From contig BSBN01001017.1 in NCBI GenBank assembly GCA_027924645.1, positions 7,590,501 to 7,654,500 of the forward strand: 64,000 bases of DNA, read 5' to 3'. Of the stretch, positions 11,351-23,864 are shown piece after piece. The translations under genes were made by a program, and so were the position numbers. Source of the DNA: Cunninghamia lanceolata. Its lineage: Eukaryota; Streptophyta; Pinopsida; Cupressales; Cupressaceae. Every line of letters begins with the position of its first letter. Position 1 is the stretch's first letter. Under the pieces are notes generated by a model that was not told the DNA's origin, made no database searches, and saw nothing but the letters and a program-made list of their open reading frames with translations.

Positions 11351-13434
11351 ATGGCACTCTACAAGAATAGGTTAGATGCAAAATTCCTAAAACCTATGTG
11401 TGTACAACCTAAGGGAATAACATTCAAATATAGTTAGATAAATGACACTCATCCAAGGAATACTAATCTAGGGTTTCCTTATGCAATGGAGGTCACCGAG
11501 CTAGTAGTAGAGTGTGCTCATAATTACAATACCAACACCAGAAGGGTAGAGAAACATGGCTAGGTATATGTAGATTTCTCAGTTGAGGGTATTACTGTAG
11601 CTTTCAATTTACCTAGAGGACCTCAAGTGAGTAGAATAAATTTGGAGAAGTTGGAAAAGAAATACAATAAAACTGTAAAGGATTGCAAAAAAATCATGTA
11701 CTCATGGAGAGCTAATGATAGCACCTACAAGGCCTTTGCAAAACTATCTATGCATTTTTACAAGTTTGATTTCACCCCTGAATATTAATACATGAGGGTG
11801 ATGCTTACCCGCATGATAGGAAAACCAAATGCTAGATGCTTTGAAAATTAGATGTACGGTCTAATAAGACTGGTAGAAGATACTAATGAAAAACCCCACT
11901 GGGCTAAGATCATAAGTGATAGTCTGGATGAGGGAATGATGCAACTAGGAGGAAAGACTAACACATTCCATATGACCTCATATGTTGTTTATGCATGTGC
12001 ATTTAGAGGGAAATTCAATGGTTTGTAGACATTAGGTAGGGTTGGAAGTAACCTTGGAGATGTAAACATATGGGATCATTACCCACAGTTAAAACAAAGA
12101 GAGTCTCTCCAACACTATTGGAGAGTGATTGATTCATTTTTCATGCATTTAGTAAGAACTATGGAAGAAGATAGAACAAAGAGGCTGAGCATGGAAGGTC
12201 AAGCCATGATATACAAGCATGGGGCTTGGTTCATCCAATTTCCCACATTCACATATATAAGAATAGAAGTCTTCACTAGGTAACCTCTCATGTTGCCAAG
12301 ATACCCAAGTGATAAGGTCATCGTGATGGAGATGGCTAGGCAGATATTGCCTTCATTTGAGGCTTATATTGAGAAAGGCAAAATACCTAATATCCTGTTC
12401 TTGATCATGATTGGGTTGGTATATGTGCCCTGACATGGAAAGTGCCAAAGATGCAACAAGGGGATTACAGTTGATGTCTTTACAACCATTTTCACTATCT
12501 AGGCAATATGACCCATATGGTAGGATGGAGGTACTACACAAGAAACCAATGCATCAGATGCATCTTGAGGACTATTGGGTAGATTTTGATGATGAAATAG
12601 AAATGAGAAGGAGAAGCTACCAAAGGTTTACTCTAAAATAGATATGCACATTGGACTACATCCTAGTTCCAACACAATTGCACAAGGATGATGGAAACAT
12701 CATATCTCAGGAATATGAGAGCAAGAAAATATATAATGAAACAATATCATCCCCTTGACTAGAGTCAGCTAGAAGAGACATCCTTGGAACAAATAACACA
12801 AAAGGTTATGCTATTAACCAAAGATTGGGTAGATGTAGAGGTCACAAAATTGAAGAAAAGGGGAGTGGCTCTCACTATTGACAAGAAGAGAAAGAGACAA
12901 GAATTGGCAGATGAAGAATATGATGATTTCCTCAAGAAAAGAGGGCGTCTAAAGGAGAAAGACAACAAGAAAAATCTAAGAAGAGAAACCAGGGTGATTG
13001 GTGTAAGAATCATTCAACATTCTTAACCTAAGGAAGATTTGGCTTCAACTTCTGCTGCCACCACATCTCAGGCACCTACAGAACCACAAAAGCCAATTAC
13101 AAAGCCTGCTCCTACTTATGAGGTTGAAGAGGAAGGCACAGATATGATGATCTCCTAATAAGTAGAAAGAAAAAGAAAACCTAGGAGGTGCCCCAAAAGA
13201 AGCAAACATCTGATGAGGGGGGACAATAAAAAAGAATCCCACCATCATACTAAAATGAAAAGGTCATGAATGTATAAGAGAACTATGCAATATGAAGTTC
13301 CTATTCCTTCCATAGTGCATTTCAAGATAGAATTGGTAGAAGAGAAGAGGAAGGAGATGCACAATAAAGGAAGTGATCAGTGTTTTCCTTGGACAACACT
13401 GTGGAATTATCAGATGATGATGGAGTGTTGATCA
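11351..13434 (+). pseudogene. Large repeated ORF family X, copy X (+), first segment
   Basis: I do not recognise the family. The start MALYKNRLDAKFLKPMCVQP aligns with the start of copy X-B. Shared segments in order are GFPYAMEVTELVVECAHNYN, a SWRAND segment, an HWAKIISDSLDE segment, MTSYVVYACAFRG, MLPRYPSDKV, GWYMCPDMES, the SRQYDPYGRM segment and a basic KKRGVALTIDKKRKRQE stretch. A tract of about 30 codons present in X-B is missing near residue 40. Several stops and at least two frameshifts break it. A polypyrimidine tract and AG lie just before the ATG, as in X-B. At about 13434 the sequence switches to the 3' end of X-B and resumes near 20112. Confidence 0.75.
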
Positions 13435-13437
13435 TGA

Positions 13438-14446
13438 TGTTAGTCATAAACAAACATAGAATAAAAGTACACATTAACCTTTATTCATCTTGAAAGATAC
13501 GATGAATTCAGAGAATTCATGATCTCAAGTCTCTGGTATTAGGTCTTAATCTTCTGACGTTACTTAGAGGTTGATGTGTGTTGTTGTTTCCATTTGGGGC
13601 CTTACGTAGATCTCATCAGTTAGATAATGTTTCCTATAATGATGCTGCATAGAAAGTTATTCTACACAAGATATGCTTCAAATGTTGTGTCTATCTTTAA
13701 TTCCTTGCATGATATTTGTCATTTTGACATGCTTTAACTTCAAATATGCTGAATATGTTCAGTTATCTACGTGATGTCTGCATATTTGTATTATTTTCTT
13801 AAGATTGTCAATTATTTGCAATTATGATGATGAAATGCTTTGAAATTGAAAGAAATTGAAAGAAATACTTCAAATTAATGTTGAACCTTTAGCTATTGAG
13901 CCACATATACATTAGATACAGTCATGAAGAGAAGAAATCAAACCATATGTTCACCAGGACATTCCACAGCTAGATATAGTCGATGCTAACTTCAAAGGAA
14001 AGGTATGAAAACAACACATGTAAGTAGATATGCACTCCAAGGGATGCAGCAAATGACATCATGTATCAAGAATCCATACACTGATTACTTAAGATTTATT
14101 ATGGGTTGTAATCAAAAGAGTCTTCTCATTCATTAGGTATGCAAGAACATATATGTATACAATAACTTTGAAATGAGCCCTGAATATTTCAGCAAACAAA
14201 TTTCAATTAAGTTTCGAATGTTTTAAATTGAGGCATCCCTGCACCTTTTATAGAACAAAGTGAGGGAGCAGTTACAATTGATCTACAATCTATATTTATC
14301 TATTAATATCTATGGTTCACATTTCATTGACCAAGTCAACCCTTTCCATGTGGCACAAGTTGCCAGCTGGTAACCATCTAGACGACTTACTTTCTTAAGT
14401 ATCAAAAGCTTATATCTTTTCTTGGTAATGCCAATTCATCTAATCT
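13438..14446 (-). other. 3' untranslated/terminal region of copy X-B
   Basis: On the reverse strand this matches the 3' region of copy X (52446 to about 53350). Shared segments include ggaacatcctggtgaacata-like sequence and a conserved end ctaacatca. An AATAAA lies at 13485-13480 (reverse), about 45 bases before the end, suggesting a poly(A) signal. A TATAAAAG word occurs at 14252-14245. No LTR copy of it was found at the other end of X-B. Confidence 0.6.
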
Positions 14447-17400
14447 TTATCCTCCAAGCTCCTCATCTTTATCATCAGGAGCATCAAGATCATTGTTTTC
14501 AAAATCTTCATCATCCTGATGAACTTCTCCTTGTACATGGACCTACATGGATGTCCAGATATTTTCATATGACTGTACTATCTTCTCTATCTCCCTGCCA
14601 TCTTGAGTTCTTTCTTTGATGATGGTGTGCCTGTGCATTTGATACTTGCCTCAGAGATTCATAACTTACTTCTCCTACTACTAGATGTCTCGTTATAATT
14701 CTCCATCCTGACCCTGATCCTCATGATCTTATCCATGGTTTCTTCTGTCAGGTGGTTTAGAGGATCATCAGCTACCTGCTAGAAATTTCTATGTAGAGCT
14801 TTAATGGCAAACTCCTCATCTTGATTTTCTATCTTGCCTTCTGTCTTTCCTTCTAATGCTTTCAAAATTTCAGCCTCAAATGACATCATATCATGCAGCT
14901 TCATGCTGATATCTCTTAGTTTACTGTTGCATCGTTTAAGCACATCACACTCAAACCTGATGTCTTTATACCATATATCAATCAATAGGGCTGTATTATT
15001 ATTTAGTACCTGATTCTTTATTAAAATCAGAGGATCAATCCTCTTTATTTCACCCAAAGTGCTCAGGACTTTCTGCAATTGAAATGACCTCCTTCCGATC
15101 TCCATCTGTAATTTATCTACCTTTTTCCTGGAGGTGCCTAAAGAATTCCACCTCTTCAGAGAGGCCTTTATCACTTCCTCTACTTCATCAAATGTGGATA
15201 ACATCCACTTTCTCATTATGGATGACTCATGTTTCATGAGATCCAATTTATTCACCTCATCTTGAGAAATAATAGTTAATGGGACTACATGATCACTTGA
15301 TGTATCCTCAGGATTAATTAACCCCTTTATGTAAGTATGTAACTGAGCAATGTGCTCCTTGTGCTATTTATTTTTCTCCTTTTCTCTTTTTACCCTCTGG
15401 GTTAATGAATCAATTATATCTTTACCTTCTTGGCCTTCTTGATCTTCATTGGCAAATCCCAAATCTACTATATTAATCTGGAATTCATCCAAAGTGATCT
15501 TGCCTTTTTCTCTATTAGCTGTAGGAATGGCTACCTGTGTAGTCCTCCTGCCCGTAACAAGATCTCTTCTTATTGCAGAAGTTATTCTAGCCTTCCTCTT
15601 AGGCTTTATTAAAGTTTCTGAAAATAATGTAGATATATCAAATTCTTGTGCCTCTATACTTGACTCTGTGCCAATTTCTTTCTCGAGCCACTGAGGAATT
15701 TGATCCTTTGACTGTTGATCTCCATCATCATCATGATGATCACCCTGATCTTTGGTATCCACCATCATGTTCGATGGGGAGGGTGATCTTCTTATCTCTT
15801 CCTCATGATGTTCCTCATGAAGGTGATCTTTGGGTATATCCTCCTGTTGAGGAATTTCTTTTTCTAGAGGGTGATCCTGCTGATCATCTGCATGCTTATC
15901 ATGATCCTGATCTTTTACTTCCTCCATAGTTATCTCATCCACTTTGGTGATTTTCTCATCATGAGGCATATTAGCTTCTGAAGATGTCATTGTATCTACC
16001 TTAGGTATACTAACCTGATCTAAAGCCGCAATCTATTCCGCAACTGTAGTAATCACTTCTTGTACTTTTAGGGCAGGATCAACTGATGTATCCTTTTCTT
16101 CCCCTCCCTTGTCTTGGACTTCAACTATCTTGGGTTCAACAGGTACTTCTTTTTGTTGTTGCTCACCCATATCTAAAGTGTGGCCTTCTATTTCTGCCAT
16201 ATTTACTTCCTCAACATTTTCTTTATCAGGAACACCTGCTTGATTTTTAGGACTTGCATCCTATCTGTATATAAGATCAATCACCATAGGGCTAGTTACC
16301 TGATCAATCAATGTATCAAGCCCCATCTCTTGGGCTACTTTTTCTGGACTCTTCTCTTTTTCCTACTCTACTCTCTTTAGTTCTTTTAACACTACTGCCT
16401 GGACTGATGGTGTACCTTGTGGTGTTATGCGAGTGTTAGCAACAAGAGTCTCCATTCGTTGCGGAGCAACATTATCCACCACTTCATCATCTGACAGGTC
16501 GATAGTCTCATCTAATGAGAAATGACATCCTTGACTTGTGCGAGTAGTTTATTTCATTTGTTCTTTAGTTTGTTCAGTCTTAAACTGAACAATGGTAGGG
16601 AGTGATACATCATGCTGTAATTCCTTCTAAACACTCCACTACCTGCTCCCCTCAACATTATAGGGTCATGTCTTATCTCACCTCTCATGGATGTTCTAGG
16701 TTTTTTAGGTGTGGAAGCCATCACCTAAGGTTCTTTTCTTTTTTTGATGAGGGGCAGTAGGTCTTCTTCTGTAGGCTCTTCATCAAAAGGAACATCCTCT
16801 TCAATTTGTGCTTGTGATGCCTGACCTTCCTCATATGTTTCCACAGTTTCAACAGCCAGCTTCTGAATCCTTTTAGCCTTTTGCTTATCCTTAGGAGGCG
16901 GTGTTGATGATGCTAATGCTTGTCCTGATGCTGATGCATCTTTAGCTATTATTATGACTCTCTCAATTATCACCCCTTTTGGTTTAGCATCAACTTTCTT
17001 ACCCCTTGGGGGCCTCTTGCTTTTCTCAAGAGGTGGTGCTCTCTCTCCTTTAGACTTCCTCTTCTCATTGCAGAAATCATCATATTCATCTTTAGAAACC
17101 TCTTGTCTTTTCTTCTTATTGTCCACTATGATGGCAACACCTCTTTTCTTTAGTATATTTATCTAGTCATCGACCCATGCTTGGGTCAGCTGCAATGTCC
17201 TGCTTGTAAATGGATCTAAGGAGATGTCCTCCTGTATGGTGAGATCCAGTGCTGAGATGGTATCATTGTATACCTTTTCTCCTCATATTCATCAGCCATT
17301 ACCGCTCCATCATATTTCTTCAATTGTGCCGAGATGGAAATGCAATCAAAGGTCTTGATCTGGCTGAGTGTAAGCCTTTGATATCTTCTTCTTCTAGCTT

Positions 17401-18733
17401 CAACTTCATCTTCACAATCTACCCAGAAGCCCTCAAGATGTCTTCGATGGATGGGCTTCCCCATGATCTTCTGCATCCTCCCATATGGATCATATGATCT
17501 TTTTAATGGAAATGGCTGGAAATTCATCATAGTTAGACTAGCTATGGCCTTTTTAATATTCTCAGAATATGGGCACATATACCAGCCCATTGTGATTGGA
17601 AACAATACTGGTGGAAGCTTGTTGTTAGCTTTGTAAGCATTTAGTATTGTGGAGATTTGTCTTAAAAATTCTATTAAGACAACTGCATCTGTAGGGTATC
17701 TTGGGAGCATGAGAAGCTCCTCCTCAAAACCTTCAACTCTAATGTAAGAGAAAGTTGCAAATTGAATAAACTAGGCTCCATGCCTGTATATGACTTCCTG
17801 AGCCTCCATGCTCAGTCTTTTAGATCGGTCCTCCTCCATTGTTCTTACCAGATGCATAGAGAATGCATCATTCACTAGTTTTTAATCTTGGAGGTAATTT
17901 GCTCTCTGTAGCTAGGGATGATGATCCCATATATGTGCATCATTTGTTGTGCCACCAATTCTCCCAACTGTAGTCAATGCATCAAATGTACCCTTGTAGG
18001 CACATGAATAAACTATGTATGAGGTCATGTAGAAGGAATAATCTAGACCTCCTAGATTCATCAGCTGCTCATCTAGAGCATCACTTATCATCTTAGCCCA
18101 CATTGGCTTACTATCTGTGTAAAGGCAGATGACTGCATACATCCAGTCCTTAAAACTTCCAGCATTAGGCTGGCCTGTCACTCTGTTGAGCAGTGCTATC
18201 ATGTATTGGTATTCATCATCAAAGTCAAATTTATATAAGTGTACTGGAAGCTTAGCTGCTGCAGGATAAGGACTATTCTTCGCCCTCCATTGGTACATTT
18301 TCTTCCTAGCAGTCTTCTTGTTATTCTCATATTCTGCTTTCAACTTCTTCAAATCTATATTGGCAACCTTCTTGCCTAATGGTAAACTGAATGTAGCAAC
18401 AAGACCTTTGATAGACAGATTGGCATATACTCTGACATTCTTCTCTACCCTCCTTGTCTGTGGGTTATAGTTTCTTGCACATTCAATAACCAGCTCAAGA
18501 GTTTCCATGGAATAAGGGAAACCAGCTACATTCCACATTCCAGATACAAAGACTGCATCCAGCAAGGTACTGTTACTCTTTTCATCGCTCATTTTAGCCA
18601 ACCATGCAACCAGATCTGTATTTCCTTGGTGCATATATGTGATGGCACCATATCTAAATCAGACACCCTCGGGTTGAGCAAACATGGTCTTTGGAAATTC
18701 TGCCTCTGACTTAGCCAACCGCTTATCCGCCAT
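14447..18733 (-). pseudogene. Copy X-B of family X: ~1,430-codon protein, lightly broken
   Basis: The ATG at 18733 begins MADKRLAK. Residues about 30-330 hold GFPYSMETLELVIECARNYN, VYANLSIKGLVATFSLP and an MTSYIVYSCAYKG segment. Residues about 340-480 hold LPRYPTDAVV, GWYMCPYSENI and YDPYGRMQKIMGKPIHRRHL. A Lys/Arg-rich stretch follows near 535. Residues about 915-1110 are very acidic and His-rich, then comes a basic segment with RDLVTGRRT. The C-terminal 200 residues look coiled-coil (MRKWMLSTFDEVEEVIKAS and on). Stops are mostly TAG; the one at 17773 is TGG in copy X. There is one frameshift near 17130-17216 and another near the C-terminus. No RT, integrase or transposase motif is visible. 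Function unknown. Confidence 0.72.
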
Positions 18734-18739
18734 GGATGC

Positions 18740-18937
18740 CTGCAATTAACAAAACTGGTCTTACAATTGATATCTTACAAGCATGCATATACGTCATATC
18801 TTCATTATTCATCATGCATTTTATACTCTTTCCATATTTTGTTTATCCTGATATGCATAATCTAGAACTTCAAACCAGAAAACACCATGATACCTGGATA
18901 TGTAGAACACGACAACAAGAGGGTTTTAATTACTTAC
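18740..18937 (-). other. Probable 5'-UTR intron of copy X-B (198 bp)
   Basis: On the reverse strand the donor CAG|GTAAGTA is at 18938/18937. The acceptor TTAATTGCAG|G ends at 18740, six bases before the ATG. The interval is AT-rich with a T-rich 3' end, normal for a short plant intron. Copy X has an equivalent acceptor, ttttattttag|g, six bases before its ATG; its donor is not visible because Copia-2 sits there. Assignment rests on sequence signals only. Confidence 0.6.
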
Positions 18938-20111
18938 CTGATGTTCTTATCCTCTTAATTATGCTAATAACTATGTGAAAGGAATTCAAATACCCGTAAT
19001 GCTCACGTATCCCATTCTGGTACAAGCTATATGCGTCCACAGGTAGTCTTATGAGGGCTTACAAATTGTGCTCTGTAAAAACTTGTTTTATCACAAGGTA
19101 AGTGTAAAATGATTCTATAAATCACTTTTAACCTCTTCTTTAAGGCAAATTAGGGAAAATTAGGGCAAATTAATTGAAACAGCTGATCTTCTTGTACAAA
19201 ACTTACGGATCTCACCAGGTGTATGTATCTGGTTTGTAATCAGTGGGAACCACCTATCACATCTACATGCATTTAATGTTATGGCGGCAAGGTGCAGGGT
19301 GATCTTGGAAGGATAGGATGATTTTCAAATATCAGGTGATATTTGGATATGATCCCCTGAACTAAAATGACCCCCCCATCAAAATATCAGGATGACGTCA
19401 TCATGATATTGGCTTGGTTGAGCATTGTGGCCCTATGACGTCATCTTCATGTTATGTATGAAGAGTCATGTTTGGAAATATACCTCCGCAAGGTAAAAAG
19501 GATGATGATATCATCATCATGTTTATTTCTTCATTTACCAATTTTGGATGAGGTCGTCAGGATATTGGTTCGAGGTGATATTTTGCGACAGGCCGATATT
19601 CAAATATCGGGGTGATATTCATTTATGATCTTCGCAAAATACATGATGTTGTTTGTCGGGTAGATATCGCTATCACATAAAATTGACATCTAGATGTTTG
19701 GAGCAAATGATTTTATTGGGTGATAATATTAGATCGGGGTGATCTTTTATAAGATGACTGATATTAAGAAATATGATCCTCCCCTCAGAATATCAGGTTT
19801 GACCAGATCTTTGACTCATCATAACTTTTGTTCCCTAAGGAATATCAGGGTGATCCAAAAGGCAAACCTGCATGAAATTTTGTGCTCTATCTAACCATGA
19901 GGTTATTGTCATGAAATATTAATTTTGAAAAAACTTGACCTCATCATGATGACCTACCCGGTCCCCTTTATGCAGGATCATCTGCATTACTTTCTTTTAC
20001 CAGACTGCCAGCAAGCAGAAAACACAAGCAAAGCCAAACAAAAAGGTTGGGTCCCTGTTTTGTTAGGTCAAAATGGGATGTGTTGTGTAACCACACAACA
20101 TGTAGTAAACA
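18938..20111 (-). promoter_or_regulatory. 5' region of copy X-B: exon 1 and candidate promoter
   Basis: No gene is seen in this 1.17-kb stretch. On the reverse strand TATAAAAG lies at 19751-19744, a possible TATA box about 0.8 kb upstream of the intron donor. Two perfect TGACGTCA palindromes (bZIP-type sites) lie at 19393-19400 and 19436-19443, and a 16-bp palindrome around gatatc lies at 19502-19517. Many ATATC/GATAT words occur at 19320-19860. The outer boundary near 20111 is inferred from where copy X resumes. Confidence 0.45.
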
Positions 20112-20333
20112 AAGTGTCTGCTAGCTCTATGGAGACACTAATAAAGAACATAAAGATGACCCCTTGTGGCACCCCCATAATGTAGGAGGTCGAAGAAGAA
20201 GATAAAATAAAGGGTAATCCTAAAATGTTAGCACAATAAATTGATTTAGCAGGATTAGTGGATCACGTTACCAGCCTAGTTGCCATAGACTTGACATATC
20301 AGGGCAAAGATGACCAAAATAAAGGTGAAGATC
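20112..20333 (+). pseudogene. Copy X (+), second segment, between X-B and E2
   Basis: The reading METLIKNIKMTPCGTP then LVDHVTSLVAIDLTYQ matches X-B (METLVANTRITPQGTP and LIDQVTSPMVIDL). It continues the + strand frame that breaks off near 13434. It ends at 20333, where the E2 target duplication agatc precedes the E2 LTR. Confidence 0.68.
20329..20333. repeat. Target-site duplication of E2, left copy (agatc)
   Basis: Identical to 50869-50873. Left and right flanks both belong to the family X ORF, and the X reading resumes directly across the gap. Confidence 0.9.
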
Positions 20334-21692
20334 TGTTGAATGTTAGGAACACTGAGAGGGGGGGGTGAATTAGTGTTCTAAAAATCTTTTGATGCCCTTT
20401 AACTTTCAACCATTTTCCAAAATTAATTAAACATAAGCACAACATGCATATAAACAACAACCATAAAAGTATGACACATAGACACCAAGATTTTTACGTG
20501 GAAAACCCAAAATAGGAAAAACCATGAAGAGGATTAGCTCTCATATATATATTGCAACTTTTACAAATAATGATGTTCAGGCTTGGTCACTCCATGGGCC
20601 TGGAACATGTTGGCTCACTGCCATGAAGTACAACTATGTCTGGCAGGCTCACTGCCTCAACCCTAAACCTAGCAAGATTACAATAGGGGTAGTTAAACCT
20701 TAAGGGCTATTAAACCCTAATGGAGGCTCACTGCCTTGATGAAGAAAGCTCACTATAAAGAAAATTGCACATGAAAACTAAATACTCCAAAAGCATCTTT
20801 CACTATGCCAGGGTGCAGTCATTTAGCAACTGAATTTTGAATCCCAAGTCTTCATCACTGCTAATCTTCTAAATTTGCTCTTCTATTTGCATGCCTATGC
20901 CAAATCACAAACTCTTTGCCCACTACACAACTGAAACTCATCACCTTTATATATCCACATCATGATTTGATCCATAATCAGGTCGGCATCAAGACTTGAA
21001 ATGTGTACATAGAAGGATGTGGCTTGTCGGCTTAATCTAATGTATTATATATTATGTGGACCCAAAACTTTTCCCAAATGTGTTCATATAGGTCAGCTCT
21101 AATCATTCAATCACTTAGATAGATCCTTCAAACATTATCTCTTCTCCACACAATGATTTAACATCCTAGTTAGCTTGTTCTTCAAGAGTATGCTTAACAG
21201 TTTCATTTGTTGACTTACAATGTTTACTGTGGATCTCAAAACACCTCCAAAATCATATCAAGGACTCTTCATACATTCCCAAACTTATCCTTAGAATTGC
21301 AAGGCGTGATATCATCTTGCAGAGAAATACAGACCATTAGAACTCAGACTTTGTCTCTATCAAACTCTGTCAAACACTATGCCGATACTTAGCAGCTTGT
21401 AACTATGTTTCCGGTGGACTTCAGATCACACAACTCTAGAATTAGACACTTCATATAAGTGTTTATAATACCTCAAACCCACATAATAAAATACATATCT
21501 ATGGAGGAATGCGGACCACTGCACTATACCCTATTCACTATTCCTGCTATATCTTTGTTTACTTGGACATAGACATTTCTTTAAGGTGACTTCCAGAGTT
21601 ATCTCTTCCTGTCATGGTGATAAGATCTTTGGGCCTTGTTTCCATCAATGACAACATACAAGTTCATACCAGAGCAGTCTCTCTTGCTAGCA
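20334..21692 (-). repeat. 3' LTR of E2, 1359 bp
   Basis: The plus strand begins tgttgaatgttagg and ends cttgctagca. It contains the block caagatttttacgtggaaaa, a variant of which is found in all Copia-type LTRs of this window. Confidence 0.9.
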
Positions 21693-22966
21693 ATCTCCCC
21701 CTTTGGCATTGATGGCAACACTTAGTGAAAAATGTTGAACTGCTCCCACTTACTATATACTCTTTATTGACTTACTCCCCCTAAGATGTTTATCCCATTT
21801 TTCACTAGTCTTCTTCTCCCCCTTTGACATCAATGGAAAAGGGTGTGGTCTGGAATACAAAAAAGATATTTTCAAAAAATTCAAAATTGTGTGTACATGC
21901 CACATATTTACAAATACAATCTTCATTTGTATGTTACATGTGCTTGAGAACATCATTGAATATGTTTTTAATTAGTGTCCACTTAGCATCCCAGCCTTTC
22001 TTTGCATTTTCCAGAATCTGAATTTGTCCACTGAGGAGAAAACTAAGGCTTCTATCTTTTTAAGATCAAATATTGTGTCTATTTGGGTAGCTAACTTGGC
22101 CTCTGCAATAAGATTCGTCATTGAGTCTAACTTTGGACAAACTAGTCTTCTGAGTTATCCCATCCTACTTTTTATTTGGTATTTCTAATTTATTAAGTCA
22201 GTCAAGTCATTATGAATATTAATGACTTCAGTTTCTTTCCTTATGACTGACTTTGCATCTAGATCAATTTTCTCATAAATATCTATCAGTTTTTGTTCTA
22301 GATCTTTGATGTTTTCCTCAATCTCTTGAGCAGATTTGGGGCAAGACAAACAAAACTTGTACAGATCTCTAGCATCTTTCATAGCTTTTTGAATGTTGGC
22401 TATTGAATTATTTAATGAAATTTTGTCTTTTGCTATCATTATTTTTAAATGTTCCAATAATTTCTCATCAAATTCTTGTCTCACCTTTGTTTCTGTAGAT
22501 TTCTCAAAGGATTCAAACTATTTTCTTATGGAACTTATTAACCCTTTCACATGGCTTGCTGAGTTCATGGATGAATCCCTCTTGTAGGTGGGTAGCAGCT
22601 TCTCCAAAATCCTAGATGCGTCATCAATCAGTTCACTATCCTCAATGTGTGATTTTAATATCTCCTCTTGAGCCTTTGCCTGAACAATTGTAACCAACTT
22701 AAACTTTTGTTCTGGTGACATTATGTCCATATTTATTGGACCATTTAGAAATTCTAGCTCATCCAAAGCTTATTTTCTTTTCTCCAGCAATTCTTTTGCA
22801 GGCTCTACAGTGTCTCTTGCTATGACAGAAACTTCTTCTTTCTGGCTTTGCTCCAGATAATCTAATTCCATATCCTTATTTATGTCATCTTCTTGTTTAG
22901 GTGGAGGATTTTCCACTACCAATTCTTCCTCAATCTTTTCCTTGCTAGTAACATCCTTAGATTATT
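21693..22966 (-). pseudogene. E2 ORF2, C-terminal part, and polypurine region
   Basis: Reverse-strand pieces such as MRQEFDEKLLEHLKIMIAKD and KDARDLYKFCLSCPKSAQEI resemble the end of E4 ORF2 (GGDIYKFCLSWPKVTEDIEK). They look coiled-coil. At the LTR border plus-strand atctccccctttgg is the polypurine tract (ccaaagggggagat on the reverse), with further ccccct blocks near 21780 and 21817. The ORF continues beyond E1 at 45677. Confidence 0.65.
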
Positions 22967-22971
22967 GTGCC

Positions 22972-23864
22972 TATAGACACCCAAAATTGACCTAGTTATC
23001 ATTAGTATCAAAAGATCACATTAGCTATCATCTACATTTGTCTAACACACTTGAACAATTTCCCTATTTTCTCTAAATCACCTATTTCTTCTATTAATTA
23101 AATAAATTCATATTTATTTAATTAATTCATTATCCATTTCTTCTATTTCCTCTAATCTATAATTAAATACTCTTTAATTATTTAATTATCTCTATTTCTA
23201 TCTATTTTAATTAAATAAATCTTTTTTATTTAATTAAAATCCCTTCATAAGCCCACTTTCCAACTAATTAAATAAATTTTATTTATTTAATTAATTTTTC
23301 TTATCACTTATCTTTATCTTTTATCATGAGCCGACATGTGTGTATCTTTTATTTAAAAACATGTGTGGTACTACATCATTTATTTAATATCTTTCACATG
23401 TAGTATTTTTTATGTACACGGTCACACATGAGCCTTATCTTCCCTCCACTTGTCATCTACACATTCACCTATGATTATCAATTCATCCCAACCGTTCACA
23501 TAGCCACCAAATCTTCACCGTTGATTGATTTTGGTTGAGGTCTATATAAACACCCTCTCATTCCATACTAGATCTATCTAGCATTTTCATATAGCATCTA
23601 CATTATCATCTTGAGCATATTGAGCGTTTTAGCATCTATCTAGCATATTATCATTATCATCCATCCATCATCGTAGCTTTGATCTTCATAATTGTTTATT
23701 TTTTAGAAGCAATCCACATCATAAATAAGGAATCATACAATCTAGGTGATCTTGTTCTTAAATTGCATGCTTTTGGTTTCACTTGGATTTGATTCTTTGA
23801 TGGTGGTAGGATTAGGTTTTCAATTATATGCTTGATCTTATTAACCTGATTTTTACCTATCACA
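22972..23864 (+). repeat. 5' LTR of E1, 893 bp
   Basis: It begins tatagacaccc (TG changed to TA) and ends ctatcaca. It holds four AT-rich inverted repeats built on TTAATTAAATAAA between 23090 and 23310 and a likely TATA word (ctatataaac) near 23541. Confidence 0.92.

Noticed and set aside
13438..20111. X-B as an LTR element, because TATAAAAG occurs near both ends
   Set aside because: The first and last kilobase show no similarity to each other by eye, and no PBS, polypurine tract or matching target duplication was found.
13430..20116. Target-site duplication for X-B
   Set aside because: Candidate flanks (catga or gatca against aagtg) do not match; its boundaries remain approximate.
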